Position numbers and translations under genes: made by a program. A stretch of 64,000 nt of DNA, from positions 186,001 through 250,000 of the forward strand of contig NZ_FNHE01000003.1 in NCBI RefSeq assembly GCF_900103785.1. Reading direction: 5' to 3'. The notes under the pieces are model-generated. The model had not been told where the DNA came from, did no database searches, and worked only from the letters and a program-made list of their open reading frames with translations. Each line of letters starts with the position of its first letter. The first letter of the stretch is position 1. Source of the DNA: Geodermatophilus siccatus (GTDB lineage Bacteria > Actinomycetota > Actinomycetes > Mycobacteriales > Geodermatophilaceae). Of the stretch, positions 38,035-48,738 are shown piece by piece.

Positions 38035-38535
38035 GCGGGGACCGAGGTGGCGCAGCAGCGTCTCGCCGAGGTCCCGCATCGCCGCGACCTGCTCGGGGGA
38101 GAGCTGGTCGAACAGGTGGGTGCGCACGCTCTCCACGTGCACCGGGGCCGCCGCCTCGAGCGCGGCGAACCCGTCGTCGGTGAGGACGGCGAGCTGGCCG
38201 CGGCCGTCGTCCGGACAGACCTGACGGCGCACCCAGCCGCGCTCCTCCAGCCGGGAGACGGCGTGCGAGAGCCGGCTGCGCGAGGACAGGCACCGGTCGG
38301 CGAGCTCGCTCATCCGCATCATCCGGCCCTCGGTCTCCGACAGGGCGACGAGGATCTCGTAGTAGGCGTGCGAGATGCCGGTGGCGTGGGTGAGCTCCCG
38401 GTCGAGCCGGTCGAGCAGCAGCTGGGCGCTGTAGAGCCAGGCCCGCCAGGCCTGCTGCTCCTCGGCGTCGAGCCAGCGCGTCCCCTCGGCGTCGGAGCCG
38501 GGGTCCCGGGGAGCGAGCGACACGTCGGCGGTCAT
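38032..38535 (-). CDS. MarR family transcriptional regulator
   Basis: Winged-helix regulator, 167 aa. The HTH region reads RMSELADRCLSSRSRLSHAVSRLEERG and the wing follows with VRRQVCPDDGRGQLAVLTDDG. A long first helix with WRAWLYSAQLLLDRLDRELTHATG gives the dimerisation arm. Cys in the wing is single. The ATG at 38533-38535 follows TACCCT by 7 nt, suggesting a leaderless message. It is divergent from yceI with 89 nt between starts, the usual arrangement when a MarR protein controls its neighbour and itself. Confidence 0.88.
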   Translation of the reverse strand: MTADVSLAPRDPGSDAEGTRWLDAEEQQAWRAWLYSAQLLLDRLDRELTHATGISHAYYEILVALSETEGRMMRMSELADRCLSSRSRLSHAVSRLEERGWVRRQVCPDDGRGQLAVLTDDGFAALEAAAPVHVESVRTHLFDQLSPEQVAAMRDLGETLLRHLGPR

Positions 38536-38542
38536 ACCCACG

Positions 38543-38548
38543 AGGGTA
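38543..38548 (-). promoter_or_regulatory. -10-like element for marR (leaderless)
   Basis: TACCCT on the minus strand, 7 nt before the ATG at 38535. Confidence 0.5.
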
Positions 38549-38624
38549 CTGGCGGAATAGATGAGCCTTCAACTAGAGTTCGGTCCAGCACGATGGTCCA
38601 ACGCTCAACCACTTGGAGGCTCCC

Positions 38625-39182
38625 ATGACCACCGCCACGCAGATCCCCGGTTACGTCGTCGGCACCTGGGACATCGACGCCAGCCACTCGACGGTCGGCT
38701 TCTCCGTCCGCCACATGATGGTCAGCAAGGTCCGCGGCTACTTCACCAAGTTCTCCGGCGAGATCGTCACCGCCGAGGACCCGGCGCAGTCCACCGTGAC
38801 CGCCACGATCGACATGGACTCGATCGACACCCGGCAGGAGCAGCGCGACGCGCACATCCGCTCCGCCGACTTCTTCGACGTGGGCAACCACACCCACATG
38901 ACCTTCCGCTCGACCGAGGTCCGCACCGACGGTGCCGACTGGACCGTCGTCGGCGACCTGACCATCAAGGGCATCACCAAGCCCGTCGAGCTCGCCCTCG
39001 AGCTCAACGGCTTCGGCCCCGACGCCTACGGCGGCACCCGCGCCGGCTTCTCCGCCAAGACCGAGATCTCCCGCAAGGAGTACGGCGTCGACATCGACAT
39101 GCCGATGGACGGTGGCGGCGTCGTCGTCGGCGACAAGATCACCGTCGAGCTCGAGATCGAGGCCGTGCTCCGCACCGCCTGA
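38625..39182 (+). CDS. YceI family lipocalin-like protein
   Basis: YceI proteins form an extended lipocalin barrel that binds an isoprenoid or other amphiphile; 185 aa without a signal peptide, as in the actinobacterial cytoplasmic members. Hallmarks: GTWDIDASHSTVGFSVRHMM, KVRGYFTKFSGEI, ATIDMDSIDTRQEQRDAHIR, SADFFDVGNHTHMTF, GDLTIKGITKPVEL and AKTEISRKEYGV. TTGGAGG lies 6 nt upstream of the ATG. Probably controlled by the divergent MarR gene. Confidence 0.93.
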   Translation: MTTATQIPGYVVGTWDIDASHSTVGFSVRHMMVSKVRGYFTKFSGEIVTAEDPAQSTVTATIDMDSIDTRQEQRDAHIRSADFFDVGNHTHMTFRSTEVRTDGADWTVVGDLTIKGITKPVELALELNGFGPDAYGGTRAGFSAKTEISRKEYGVDIDMPMDGGGVVVGDKITVELEIEAVLRTA

Positions 39183-39222
39183 AGAAGGACCCCGCCCTCC
39201 TCACCCCTCGCCCGCTCGGGGT
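39180..39222 (+). repeat. Dispersed stop-linked repeat, copy 8
   Basis: The yceI stop TGA is followed by AGAAGGACCCCGCCCTCC, then TCACCCCTCGCCCGCTCGG. The far end has diverged. Confidence 0.6.
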
Positions 39223-39241
39223 GAGCCTCCGGGCTGGGCCG

Positions 39242-39280
39242 CGACGAGGGCCCCGGGCGATCCGCTCGGGGCCCTCGTCG
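39242..39280 (+). terminator. Strong hairpin terminator after yceI
   Basis: CGACGAGGGCCCCG (39242-39255) pairs perfectly with 39267-39280 around an 11-nt loop; TGTCC follows. Confidence 0.7.
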
Positions 39281-39338
39281 TGTCCGCGGGAACCACCGGC
39301 GCGGCCCGGACGACTGTCCTGAGGTGGAGAGGTCCGTC

Positions 39339-39821
39339 GTGCCCTGGGTGGCCACGGTGGCGCGCTGGGTCCTGGGCGGGGTGTTCCTGGCTGCCGGGGC
39401 GCTGAAGCTGCCCGACCCGGACGCCGCCGTCCGCGCCGTGCGCGCCTACCGCCTGCTGCCCGAGCCGCTGGTCGCGCCGGTGGCCTTCGGGCTGCCCGTT
39501 CTCGAGATCGCCGTCGGGCTGGCACTCGTCGCCGGCGTCTTCGTGCGGACGGCGGCGGTCGTCGCGGCCGCCCTGCTCGTCGTGTTCCTCGGCGGCGTCG
39601 GCTCGGCCTGGGCCCGGGGCCTGCAGATCGACTGCGGCTGCTTCGGCGGCGGCGGTGAGGTGGCCGCGGGGGAGACCGCCTACCCGGCGGAGGTCGTCCG
39701 CGACGTCGCTCTCCTCGCGGTCGCGCTGGCGCTGGCTCGCTGGCCGGGTTCCCGGCTGGCCCTCGGCGGCCGGCATGCAGAGGCGACACCGTCGAACGAG
39801 GAGGGCGAACGTGTCCCCTGA
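39339..39821 (+). CDS. MauE/DoxX-like membrane protein
   Basis: A 160-aa protein with four membrane helices (about 5-24, 42-62, 66-90, 118-135). It has the DoxX/MauE core GGVFLAAGALKLPDPDAAV and a Cys pair in QIDCGCFGGGGE, as in MauE proteins that support disulfide formation or vitamin-K-reductase-like redox relay. GTG 39339 is chosen since GGAGAGG lies 6 nt upstream; GTG 39324 is an alternative. It overlaps the start of the next DsbA-like gene by 11 nt, so the pair is a thiol-redox unit. Confidence 0.8.
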   Translation: MPWVATVARWVLGGVFLAAGALKLPDPDAAVRAVRAYRLLPEPLVAPVAFGLPVLEIAVGLALVAGVFVRTAAVVAAALLVVFLGGVGSAWARGLQIDCGCFGGGGEVAAGETAYPAEVVRDVALLAVALALARWPGSRLALGGRHAEATPSNEEGERVP

Positions 39822-40572
39822 GACCAGGCGTGAGGCCGCCCGCCGTCGCATCGCCGAGAAGCGCGCCGCAGAGGAACGCGCCCGCGCCCAGGAGCGCCGG
39901 CGCCGGCAGACCCTCGTCGGCGGGGTGGCAGCGGCGGTCGTCGTCGTGCTCGCCGTCGTCGTGGTGATCGCCGTCCAGAGCGCCCGGACGTCGACCTCTC
40001 CCGACGCCGCCGTGCCGGCCAACACCACCGACGGCGGGACCGCGTTCGCCGTCGGGCCGGCCGACGCTCCTGTGACCGTGGACGTCTACGAGGACTTCCT
40101 CTGCCCGGCCTGCCGGCAGTTCGAGGCCGCCGCCGGTGCCACCCTCGCCGAGCTCGCCGCCGACGGGACCGCGCAGGTGCGCTACCACCCGATCGCGATC
40201 CTCGACCGCGCTTCCACCGACGACTACTCCACCCGGGCGCTCAACGCCGCGGCCGCGGTCGCCGACGCAGCCGGCACCGAGGCGTTCCTCGACTTCCACG
40301 ACGCGCTGTTCACCGAGCAACCGGCCGAGGGTGGCCCCGGGCTGACCGACGCGCGGCTCGTCGAGCTGGCTGCGGGGGTCGGCGCCGCCGGTCCCGACGT
40401 CGAGGAGGCGATCACGGGACTGGTCTACGGGGACTGGACGCGTGAGGTCACCGATGCCGCGAGCCGGGCGGGCGTGTCCGGGACACCGACGGTCCTCGTC
40501 GACGGCGCACCCCTCCAGGACCGGAGTGCCGAGGGTCTGCGTGCCGCCGTGGCGGAAGCGCAGGAGGGGTGA
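39811..40572 (+). CDS. Membrane-anchored DsbA-like thiol-disulfide protein
   Basis: A 253-aa protein: a highly basic cytoplasmic N-terminus (RREAARRRIAEKRAAEE), one membrane anchor (about 34-55), then an extracytoplasmic thioredoxin/DsbA-4 fold. Active site YEDFLCPACRQFE (CPAC), cis-Pro in GVSGTPTVLVDG. Actinobacterial DsbA-like partners typically receive electrons from, or pass them to, a VKOR/MauE-like membrane protein, which here is the upstream overlapping gene. GAGGAGGG lies 5 nt before GTG 39811. Confidence 0.88.
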   Translation: MSPETRREAARRRIAEKRAAEERARAQERRRRQTLVGGVAAAVVVVLAVVVVIAVQSARTSTSPDAAVPANTTDGGTAFAVGPADAPVTVDVYEDFLCPACRQFEAAAGATLAELAADGTAQVRYHPIAILDRASTDDYSTRALNAAAAVADAAGTEAFLDFHDALFTEQPAEGGPGLTDARLVELAAGVGAAGPDVEEAITGLVYGDWTREVTDAASRAGVSGTPTVLVDGAPLQDRSAEGLRAAVAEAQEG

Positions 40573-40697
40573 GCCGGCCGCGTGCGGCCTGGGCGGGCAT
40601 CGAGGGAACCCCGCTGCCGCCTCCGGCGTCTGCCAGTGCACACCGTGCAGCGCAGCGTCCGGTCCGGCGTCCCGTGCGGCGGGAGGGGAGCGTGACC

Positions 40698-41882
40698 GTG
40701 CGGGTCCTCGTCGTCGGAGCCGGCATCGCCGGGCTGTCGGCCGCCCTGCGGCTGCGCCAGCTCGGGGGAGCCCCGGCCGTGGTGGAGGCCGCGCCCGGGC
40801 CCCGGGGCGGCGGCTACATGATCGACTTCTTCGGTCCCGGCGTCGACGCGGCCGAGCGGTTGGGGCTGGGACCCGCGCTGCAGCGCATCCACGCCCCGAT
40901 CGAGCGGCTGGTGTTCGTCGACGGGTCCGGCCGGTCGCGGGTCGCCGTCGGCTACCCGGCCCTGCGCCGCCGCGTGTTCGGTGGCCGGCACCACAACTTC
41001 CTGCGCGGCGACCTGGAGGCCGAGCTGTACGCCGCAGCACGGGACGCCGGGGTCGAGCTGTCCCACGGTCGCAAGGTGGTCGGCGTGCAGCCCTCCGCGG
41101 CGGCCGGGGACCCGGTCGTCGTGCGCTACGCCGACGGCGCCGAGGAGGAGTGGGACGTCGTCCTCGGGGCGGACGGGGTCCACTCGCGGGTGCGCGACGA
41201 CCTGCTCGAGCCGGACGAGTGGAGCACCCGCGACCTGGGCCACGCCGTGTGGACCTGGATCCTGGACCGCAGCCTGCCAGGAGTGCGCCGCGAGGACTTC
41301 GTCACGCTCACGGCACCGGGACGCATGGTGGCGGTCTACCCCGTGGACGAGGGACGCACCGCCGCGTTCTTCGTCCACCGGTCACCCGACGGCGGGGGCG
41401 AGCCCGGTGCCGAGCTCGCCGGGACGCTGCACCGGCGCTTCGGCGACCTCGGTTGGCTCGTCCCCGAGCTGCTCGCGGCCCTCCCGTCGGCCGTGGACCG
41501 CTACACCGACCGGACCGTGCAGGTCCGCGCACGGGTGTGGCACCGCGGCCGGGTCGCGCTGCTCGGCGACGCCTGCTGGTGCGTGTCCCTGCTCGCCGGC
41601 CAGGGGGCGTCGCTCGCCCTGGCCGGCGGTGCGGCGGTGGCCGAGGAGCTGGCGACGGCATCGGTCGTCGCCGACGTCCCCGCCGCACTGGACCGGGCGC
41701 ACCACCGCCTCGGGCCCCTCGTGACGCGGCTCGCCGACACGGGCGCCCGCACGGCGTCCTGGTTCGTGCCCGAGGAGCGGTGGCGGATGACCGTGCGGGA
41801 CACGTCCCTGCGCGCGTCGGCGTGGCCGGTCGTCGGCCCCTTGCTCGGCCGACGGTTCGGCCTCGTCCGCCCGGCTGCGTAG
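40698..41882 (+). CDS. FAD-dependent monooxygenase (PHBH-like)
   Basis: Group A flavin monooxygenase, 394 aa, using NAD(P)H and O2 on a small organic substrate. FAD motif VVGAGIAGLSAALRLRQLG at the very start, DG motif VLGADGVHSRVR (about 157), and GD motif RVALLGDACWCVSLLAGQG (about 285) with the usual DAA/DAAH replaced by DACWC. The C-terminus has no membrane segment. GTG 40698 has AGGGGAG 7 nt upstream; GTG 40692 is too close to it. It is 125 nt from the DsbA-like gene. Confidence 0.87.
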   Translation: MRVLVVGAGIAGLSAALRLRQLGGAPAVVEAAPGPRGGGYMIDFFGPGVDAAERLGLGPALQRIHAPIERLVFVDGSGRSRVAVGYPALRRRVFGGRHHNFLRGDLEAELYAAARDAGVELSHGRKVVGVQPSAAAGDPVVVRYADGAEEEWDVVLGADGVHSRVRDDLLEPDEWSTRDLGHAVWTWILDRSLPGVRREDFVTLTAPGRMVAVYPVDEGRTAAFFVHRSPDGGGEPGAELAGTLHRRFGDLGWLVPELLAALPSAVDRYTDRTVQVRARVWHRGRVALLGDACWCVSLLAGQGASLALAGGAAVAEELATASVVADVPAALDRAHHRLGPLVTRLADTGARTASWFVPEERWRMTVRDTSLRASAWPVVGPLLGRRFGLVRPAA

Positions 41883-41926
41883 CCGGTGCCCGGTGCGGCC
41901 GGCCACGGCCGGGGAGACTGGACGGC

Positions 41927-42265
41927 ATGACGAGCCCGACCCTGACCCGCGCGCGCACCCGCACCCGCACCCCCTCCGCCCTCCTGGTCGCCGTCGGCCT
42001 CGCGGCCGGCTTCGGCGTCGCACAGGGCACCGGTATCCGCGCCCTCGGCGGCGCGGTCTTCGCCCTCGGCGGACTCGGCGCGGCCTGGCTGTGGGTCAGG
42101 CACCGCGGTTGGGCGGTCGCCCTGGGCCTGGGTGCCCTCTACATCGGCGCCTTCGTGCTCGCGCACGTGCTGGCGCTCGGCGTCGGGATGGCGTCCTGGC
42201 TGGCGGTGGCCCTGGTGACCCTCGTCGCCGCCGGGGTCACCTACGCGGTGGCCGACCGCGCCTGA
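41927..42265 (+). CDS. Small hypothetical membrane protein
   Basis: A 112-aa protein with a Thr/Arg-rich N-terminus (MTSPTLTRARTRTRTP) and about four hydrophobic segments that are Ala/Gly/Leu-rich. No family recognised. ATG 41927 follows GAGACT by 7 nt, compatible with a leaderless transcript. The next gene is typA, separated by a double copy of the dispersed repeat. Confidence 0.6.
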   Translation: MTSPTLTRARTRTRTPSALLVAVGLAAGFGVAQGTGIRALGGAVFALGGLGAAWLWVRHRGWAVALGLGALYIGAFVLAHVLALGVGMASWLAVALVTLVAAGVTYAVADRA

Positions 42266-42298
42266 CCGCCGACCGGCCCCCTGCAGGGCCCCGCCGCC

Positions 42299-42379
42299 GG
42301 CCCCGTCCCGGGGCCGCCCCGAGCGTGCGCGGGGTGGGAGGACGGGGTCCTTCCACGGAGGGGGGCAGGGGTCCTTCCA
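42299..42379 (-). repeat. Dispersed repeat copy 9 with a duplicated end
   Basis: On the minus strand: TGGAAGGACCCCTGCCCCCC, then a second TGGAAGGACCCCGTCCTCCC, then CGCGCACGCTCGGGGC and GGGACGGGGCC. The stop-proximal end is present twice but no TGA precedes either (TGG instead). Confidence 0.65.
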
Positions 42380-42488
42380 CTAGCATGGGAAGGTCGCCGG
42401 GTCGGCGGCTGTTGACCCTGGTGTCTGGGCGCTCCGCAACAGAGACGGACGCGCCGACCCCCTGATCTCCCCCGAGGTGCCCTCCCGC

Positions 42489-44378
<1,890 letters not shown>

Positions 44379-44390
44379 GCGGCCGCCTGG

Positions 44391-44424
44391 GAGGCCCCGT
44401 CCGGTGTGTCCGGGCGGGGCCCTC
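44391..44424 (+). terminator. Hairpin after typA
   Basis: GAGGCCCCGTCCGG (44391-44404) pairs imperfectly with 44410-44424, 12 nt after the stop. Confidence 0.55.
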
Positions 44425-44610
44425 TCGCGTGTTGCGGAGCGGGACGCGCAGGTGCGTTGACACCCCTTCCGGGCCCTCCCTAGCGTCGGGCGGCGTTCCG
44501 GGGCTGCACCGCGGGGGAGCCGGTCGCACGCCGTCTGCGAGGACGGGTCCGGCAGCGGTCCTGCCACCGTGCGACGACGCCGGTGGACCACCACGGACAC
44601 CGGAGTCCTC

Positions 44611-45846
44611 ATGCCCGGACAGCGCCCCACCCCCTCCAGCACCGCGCGGCGCCGCACGCTGGTCGCCGTCCTCGGCGCCGGCCTGCTCGCCGGCGGCCTC
44701 GCCGCACCGGCGGCCGCGACCGCCGACGACGACGGGCGGGACGACGGCGGTGGCGGCGGTCCGACCACGAGCGTCGAGCCCTTCGGGGCCACCCCCGACG
44801 GCACCGCGGTCGAGCGCTGGACCCTCAGCAACGGCGACACGACGATGCGCGTGCTGACCTTCGGCGGCGTCATCCAGACCCTGGAGGTGCCCGACGCCGA
44901 CGGCGAGGTCGAGAACGTCGTCCTCGGCCACCCCGACCTGGAGGGCTACTACACCGAGGGCGACCCCTACTTCGGGTCCCTCATCGGCCGCTACGGCAAC
45001 CGCATCGCCGAGGGCCGGTTCACCCTCGACGGCGCCACGTACCAGCTGCCGTTGAACGACGGCCCGAACACGCTGCACGGCGGCCCCGGGGGCTTCTCCG
45101 AGCGGGTCTGGACCGCCACCGACGTCAGCGACGACGACGTGGCCGCCCTGCAGCTGCGGCTGGTCAGCGAGAACGGCGACCAGGGCTTCCCCGGCACGCT
45201 GACCACGACGGTCACCTACCGCCTGGACGCCGAGTCGCGGCTGACCGTGCACTACCAGGCGACGACCGACGCGCCGACCGTCGTCAACCTGACCCAGCAC
45301 ACCTACTGGAACCTGGCCGGCGAGGGCTCCGGGGACGTCTACGACCAGGAGCTGCAGCTCAACGCGAGCGGCTTCACGCCGGTCGACGAGACGCTCATCC
45401 CGACCGGCGAGATCGCCCCGGTCGAGGGCACGCCGTTCGACTTCCGCGAGCCCACGCCGATCGGCGCGCGGATCCGCGTGGCCGACCAGCAGCTGCTCTA
45501 CGGGCAGGGCTACGACCACAACTGGGTGCTCGACCGCCAGGACGGGGGTGCGCGCGAGGGCTCGGACAGCGAGGACGCGCTGGAGCAGGCCGCGGTGCTG
45601 CACGACCCGGCCAGCGGGCGGACGCTGACGATCTCCACCACCGAGCCGGGCATCCAGTTCTACTCGGGCAACTTCCTCGACGGCACGCTCGTGGGCACCG
45701 GCGGCGGGGTCTACCGGCAGGGCGACGGGCTGGCGCTGGAGACCCAGCACTTCCCGGACTCGCCGAACCAGCCGGAGTTCCCCTCCACGGTGCTGCGCCC
45801 GGGTGAGGTCTACGACAGCACGACGGTCTTCGAGCTCACCTCCTGA
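44611..45846 (+). CDS. galM: Secreted aldose 1-epimerase (galactose mutarotase)
   Basis: Interconverts alpha and beta anomers of aldoses; 411 aa. A signal peptide with three arginines ahead of the hydrophobic core (STARRRTLVAVLGAGLLAGG) may be Tat-type; cleavage is likely after APAAA. A Gly/Asp-rich spacer follows. Catalytic-core motifs: IGRYGNRIAEGRF, NTLHGGPGGFSERVW (His), NLTQHTYWNLAGE (His), GQGYDHNWVLD and LALETQHFPDSPNQPEFP (Glu). ATG 44611 has GGAG upstream. Exported mutarotases of this type are common in actinobacteria. Confidence 0.9.
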   Translation: MPGQRPTPSSTARRRTLVAVLGAGLLAGGLAAPAAATADDDGRDDGGGGGPTTSVEPFGATPDGTAVERWTLSNGDTTMRVLTFGGVIQTLEVPDADGEVENVVLGHPDLEGYYTEGDPYFGSLIGRYGNRIAEGRFTLDGATYQLPLNDGPNTLHGGPGGFSERVWTATDVSDDDVAALQLRLVSENGDQGFPGTLTTTVTYRLDAESRLTVHYQATTDAPTVVNLTQHTYWNLAGEGSGDVYDQELQLNASGFTPVDETLIPTGEIAPVEGTPFDFREPTPIGARIRVADQQLLYGQGYDHNWVLDRQDGGAREGSDSEDALEQAAVLHDPASGRTLTISTTEPGIQFYSGNFLDGTLVGTGGGVYRQGDGLALETQHFPDSPNQPEFPSTVLRPGEVYDSTTVFELTS

Positions 45847-45856
45847 AGCTCCCGGC

Positions 45857-45892
45857 CCTGGGTGGCCGTCTCCGCGGAGACGGCCACCCAGG
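45857..45892 (+). terminator. Perfect hairpin after galM
   Basis: CCTGGGTGGCCGTCTC pairs perfectly with its complement around CGCG, starting 10 nt after the stop. Confidence 0.75.
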
Positions 45893-46043
45893 GGTGTCGT
45901 GACCGTCCCATGACCGGAAGTGACGGCGAGCCGGGGCACGCCGACCCGCCCACGGCACGCTCACCCGGACCCGCCGCCTCGGCTGCCTACGTTCTCCTCG
46001 GGGCCGTGTGGGCGGGCCCGGGATCGACGAGGAGGCGACGCTG

Positions 46044-46541
46044 ATGGGGACCACCCGGCACACGCTGGCGGCGGAGGGGCACCGCGGCGGGATCGACGTC
46101 CGGGTGAGCCTGCGCAGCGACGCGGGATCCGGCGAGCAGGCCTTCGACGGGGCGTGGTTCCCGCGCAGCCGCGACCTCGCGGTCGAACTGCCCGAGCTGG
46201 TGGCCGCGCTGGACAAGCGGGGCCTGCGCATCGAGCGCTTCACCTATCCGCTCGACGCCTGGTCGCCGGCGCCGCGCAAGGTCGTCGTCGGCGGGCGGGT
46301 GGTCCGCACCGGCGGCTTCCGCAGCATGGACGCCGGGGTGGTCTGCCTGACCTGGGCAGGCGGTATCCGCCGCGCCGACCTGCTCGTCGTCCCCCCGGAG
46401 ACCGACGTCATCACCGGGGCCCGGGCGCTGCGGCTGTGCACCCGCCGCGGCCTGCCGCGCTCGCCGCAGATGGTGCTGGCCGCCGCCCGCTCCACCCCGC
46501 TGCCGCAGGTGCCGGGGCTGCCCTACACCCGGGCGGTGTGA
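46044..46541 (+). CDS. DUF5994-like protein
   Basis: A 165-aa cytoplasmic protein resembling the actinobacterial DUF5994 family; function unknown. Features: FDGAWFPRSRDLAVELPELV, LDAWSPAPRKVVVGGRVVRT, CLTWAGGIRRADLLVVPPET and a helical C-terminus LRLCTRRGLPRSPQMVL. ATG 46044 follows GAGGAGG with 7-nt spacing. The family match is from memory of its WWPRSRDL motif. Confidence 0.72.
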   Translation: MGTTRHTLAAEGHRGGIDVRVSLRSDAGSGEQAFDGAWFPRSRDLAVELPELVAALDKRGLRIERFTYPLDAWSPAPRKVVVGGRVVRTGGFRSMDAGVVCLTWAGGIRRADLLVVPPETDVITGARALRLCTRRGLPRSPQMVLAAARSTPLPQVPGLPYTRAV

Positions 46542-46595
46542 GCCCGTAGCGAACCGGCTGGACGGCGGGGGAGCGGCTCGGCTGGGCTGACGGGC

Positions 46596-47579
46596 ATGCG
46601 ACTGCTCGTCCTCGGCGGCACCCACTTCCTCGGCCGGCACGTGGCGACGGCGGCCCTCGACCGCGGCCACGAGGTGGCGACGTTCACCCGCGGCGTCTCC
46701 GGCGCCCCACCGGCCGGCGCCCGCGCGCTGCACGGCGACCGCGACGACCCCACCGCGCTGCCGGCGGCGCTCGACGGCTGGGCGCCCGACCTCGTCGTCG
46801 ACACCTCCTGCCAGACCCGGGCGGCCGCCCGCAACGCCGCGGCCGTGCTGGGCGGCGTCCGCGGGTACGCCTTCGTCAGCAGCCTCAACGCCTACGCGAA
46901 CTGGCCGCCCGGCCCGATCGGCCCCGAGGACGGCGAGCCGACCTGGCAGACCGACGACGACGAGTACGGGCCGGTCAAGGCCTTCGCCGAGCGGGAGATC
47001 GGTGCCGCGGTGCCGGGCCGGTTCCTCACCGCGCGCGCCGGCGCCATCGTCGGCCCCGACGACCGCGTGGACCGGCTGGGCTGGTGGCTGCGGCGGATCG
47101 CACGCGGCGGCCGGGTCGTCGTCCCGGCGGAGGGGTGGGACCAGCCGATCGCCGCCGTCGACGTCCGCGACCTGGCCGGCTGGCTGGTGGAGATGGCCGA
47201 GCGGGGCGCTGCCGGCGCGGTGAACGCGACCGGGCCCGTGGGCATGGCCACCCTCGGCGGCCTGCTGGAGCTCTGCCGGGAGACGACCGGCGGCGACGCG
47301 GAGTGGGTCCCGGTGCCGGAGGCCGACCTGCTGGCGGCCGGTGTCGAGCCGTGGCTGCACCTGCCGCTGTGGCTGCCGGTCGAGATGGCCCGCACCGCCT
47401 GGGACGTCGACACCGCCCGGGCGCGCGAGCTGGGGCTGCCCAGCCGGCCGCTGGGGCAGACCGTCGCCGACACCTGGGCCTGGCTGCGCGGCGTCGGGGA
47501 GTTGCCGCCCCCGCCGCACGGCCTGCCCCGTCCCGGGCTGCCCGCCGACCTCGAGGCCGCGCTCCTGACGGGACGCTGA
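46596..47579 (+). CDS. NAD-dependent epimerase/dehydratase (extended SDR)
   Basis: Rossmann-fold SDR, 327 aa. Cofactor motif LLVLGGTHFLGRHVA (GGTxFxG), acidic GDRDD loop, and VSSLNAYANW with Y...K in YGPVKAFAE. The C-terminal part (DVRDLAGWLVEMAERG, VNATGPVGM) matches the reductase-like group often annotated NAD-dependent epimerase. ATG 46596 opens directly on the Rossmann strand. Substrate unknown; no sugar-nucleotide genes adjoin it. Confidence 0.85.
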   Translation: MRLLVLGGTHFLGRHVATAALDRGHEVATFTRGVSGAPPAGARALHGDRDDPTALPAALDGWAPDLVVDTSCQTRAAARNAAAVLGGVRGYAFVSSLNAYANWPPGPIGPEDGEPTWQTDDDEYGPVKAFAEREIGAAVPGRFLTARAGAIVGPDDRVDRLGWWLRRIARGGRVVVPAEGWDQPIAAVDVRDLAGWLVEMAERGAAGAVNATGPVGMATLGGLLELCRETTGGDAEWVPVPEADLLAAGVEPWLHLPLWLPVEMARTAWDVDTARARELGLPSRPLGQTVADTWAWLRGVGELPPPPHGLPRPGLPADLEAALLTGR

Positions 47580-47584
47580 ACGGC

Positions 47585-47622
47585 GAGGGGCCCCGCCCGG
47601 CAGCAGCCGGACGGGGCCCCTC
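47585..47622. terminator. Bidirectional hairpin between convergent genes
   Basis: 17-nt arms 47585-47601 and 47606-47622 pair with one mismatch around AGCA. It can serve both the SDR and the TSUP gene. Confidence 0.7.
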
Positions 47623-47640
47623 GGCCTGCAGGGGGACCGC

Positions 47641-48642
47641 CTAGTCGCGCGGGTCGCGGGGTCGGCCCGCCCGGACGTCGCGCCGCAGGTCGGCGGCGTC
47701 CGCACCGTCGGCCGGGAGCTCGATCTCGTCGTGCGACCGCGCCGCCTCGGCGGCCAGGGCGTCGGCGGACTCCAGCGCACGGTCCTTGCGGTACTCGCGG
47801 AAGGAGTGGACGACCGCGGTGGCCCAGACGGCGTAGATGACCGCGTAGACGGCGTAGCGCACCGGGTCGGAGGCGTCGATCCAGTCACTGCGCAGCAGCG
47901 TCCGGGTGTTGGTCAGCACGATCATGCCGCCGACCAGCGAGCCGAGCATCCGCGGCGGGACGTGCCGCACCAGCCACGCGGCGAGCGGCGCGGCGACCAG
48001 CCCGCCGGCGAGCAGCCCGAGCGCCCACGTGGCGTCGACACCCTGGGAGCCCAGCGCGACGAGGAAACCGAGACTCGCGGCCACGGCGATGAGGAACTCG
48101 GACGTGTCGATCGAGCCGATGACCTTGCGCGGCTCCATCCGCCCGCTGGCCAGCAGCGCCGGCGTCCCGACCGGGCCCCAGCCGCCACCGCCGGTGGCGT
48201 CGACGAAGCCGGCCACCAGACCCAGCGGGCCGAGGAAGCGCTTGCGGACCGGCTTGCCCAGGTGCCGGCGGTCGATCCCCCGGAGGGTGAAGCGCACGAG
48301 CAGGTAGACGCCGAGGGACAGCAGGATCAGCGACATGACCGGGGCGGCGACCTCGGTCGAGAGGCTGGACAGCACGTTGGCGCCGACGAAGGCGCCCACC
48401 GCGCCAGGGACGCCGACCTTGGCGACGACCTTCCAGTCGACGTTGCCGAACTTCCAGTGCGAGAGGCCGGACATCAGGCTGGTGCCGATCTCGGCGAAGT
48501 GCACGGTGGCCGACGCGGCGGCCGGGTTGGTGCCGACGGCGAGCAGCAGGGTGGTCGACGTCACGCCGTAGGCCATGCCCAGGCTGCCGTCCACGAGCTG
48601 CGCACCGAGGCCCACGAGGGCGAGCAGGACGAGGGTCTTCAC
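47641..48642 (-). CDS. TSUP family transporter (TauE/SafE-like, sulfur compounds)
   Basis: Membrane transporter of the sulfite exporter/thiosulfate uptake superfamily, 333 aa with eight predicted helices in two similar halves. Seen: VGLGAQLVDGSLGMAYGVTS at the N-terminus, HFAEIGTSLMSGLSHWKFGN, VAGFVDATGGGGWGPVGTPALL in the second half (start of that repeat) and IGSIDTSEFLIAVAAS. The C-terminus is a charged tail. GTG 48640-48642 has GGAG upstream. A Cys-rich leader peptide ORF 96 nt upstream suggests cysteine- or sulfur-responsive expression, so the substrate is probably an organosulfur or inorganic sulfur anion. Confidence 0.9.
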   Translation of the reverse strand: MKTLVLLALVGLGAQLVDGSLGMAYGVTSTTLLLAVGTNPAAASATVHFAEIGTSLMSGLSHWKFGNVDWKVVAKVGVPGAVGAFVGANVLSSLSTEVAAPVMSLILLSLGVYLLVRFTLRGIDRRHLGKPVRKRFLGPLGLVAGFVDATGGGGWGPVGTPALLASGRMEPRKVIGSIDTSEFLIAVAASLGFLVALGSQGVDATWALGLLAGGLVAAPLAAWLVRHVPPRMLGSLVGGMIVLTNTRTLLRSDWIDASDPVRYAVYAVIYAVWATAVVHSFREYRKDRALESADALAAEAARSHDEIELPADGADAADLRRDVRAGRPRDPRD

Positions 48643-48738
48643 GGGCTGGTTCTCCGGATCCGGGGAGGGCCGCGGGCGCGCCGAGGGGCGCAGCGCAGCG
48701 CGGGAGGCAGAGCGAGGGGGTGCGCGGAGCGCGGGAGG

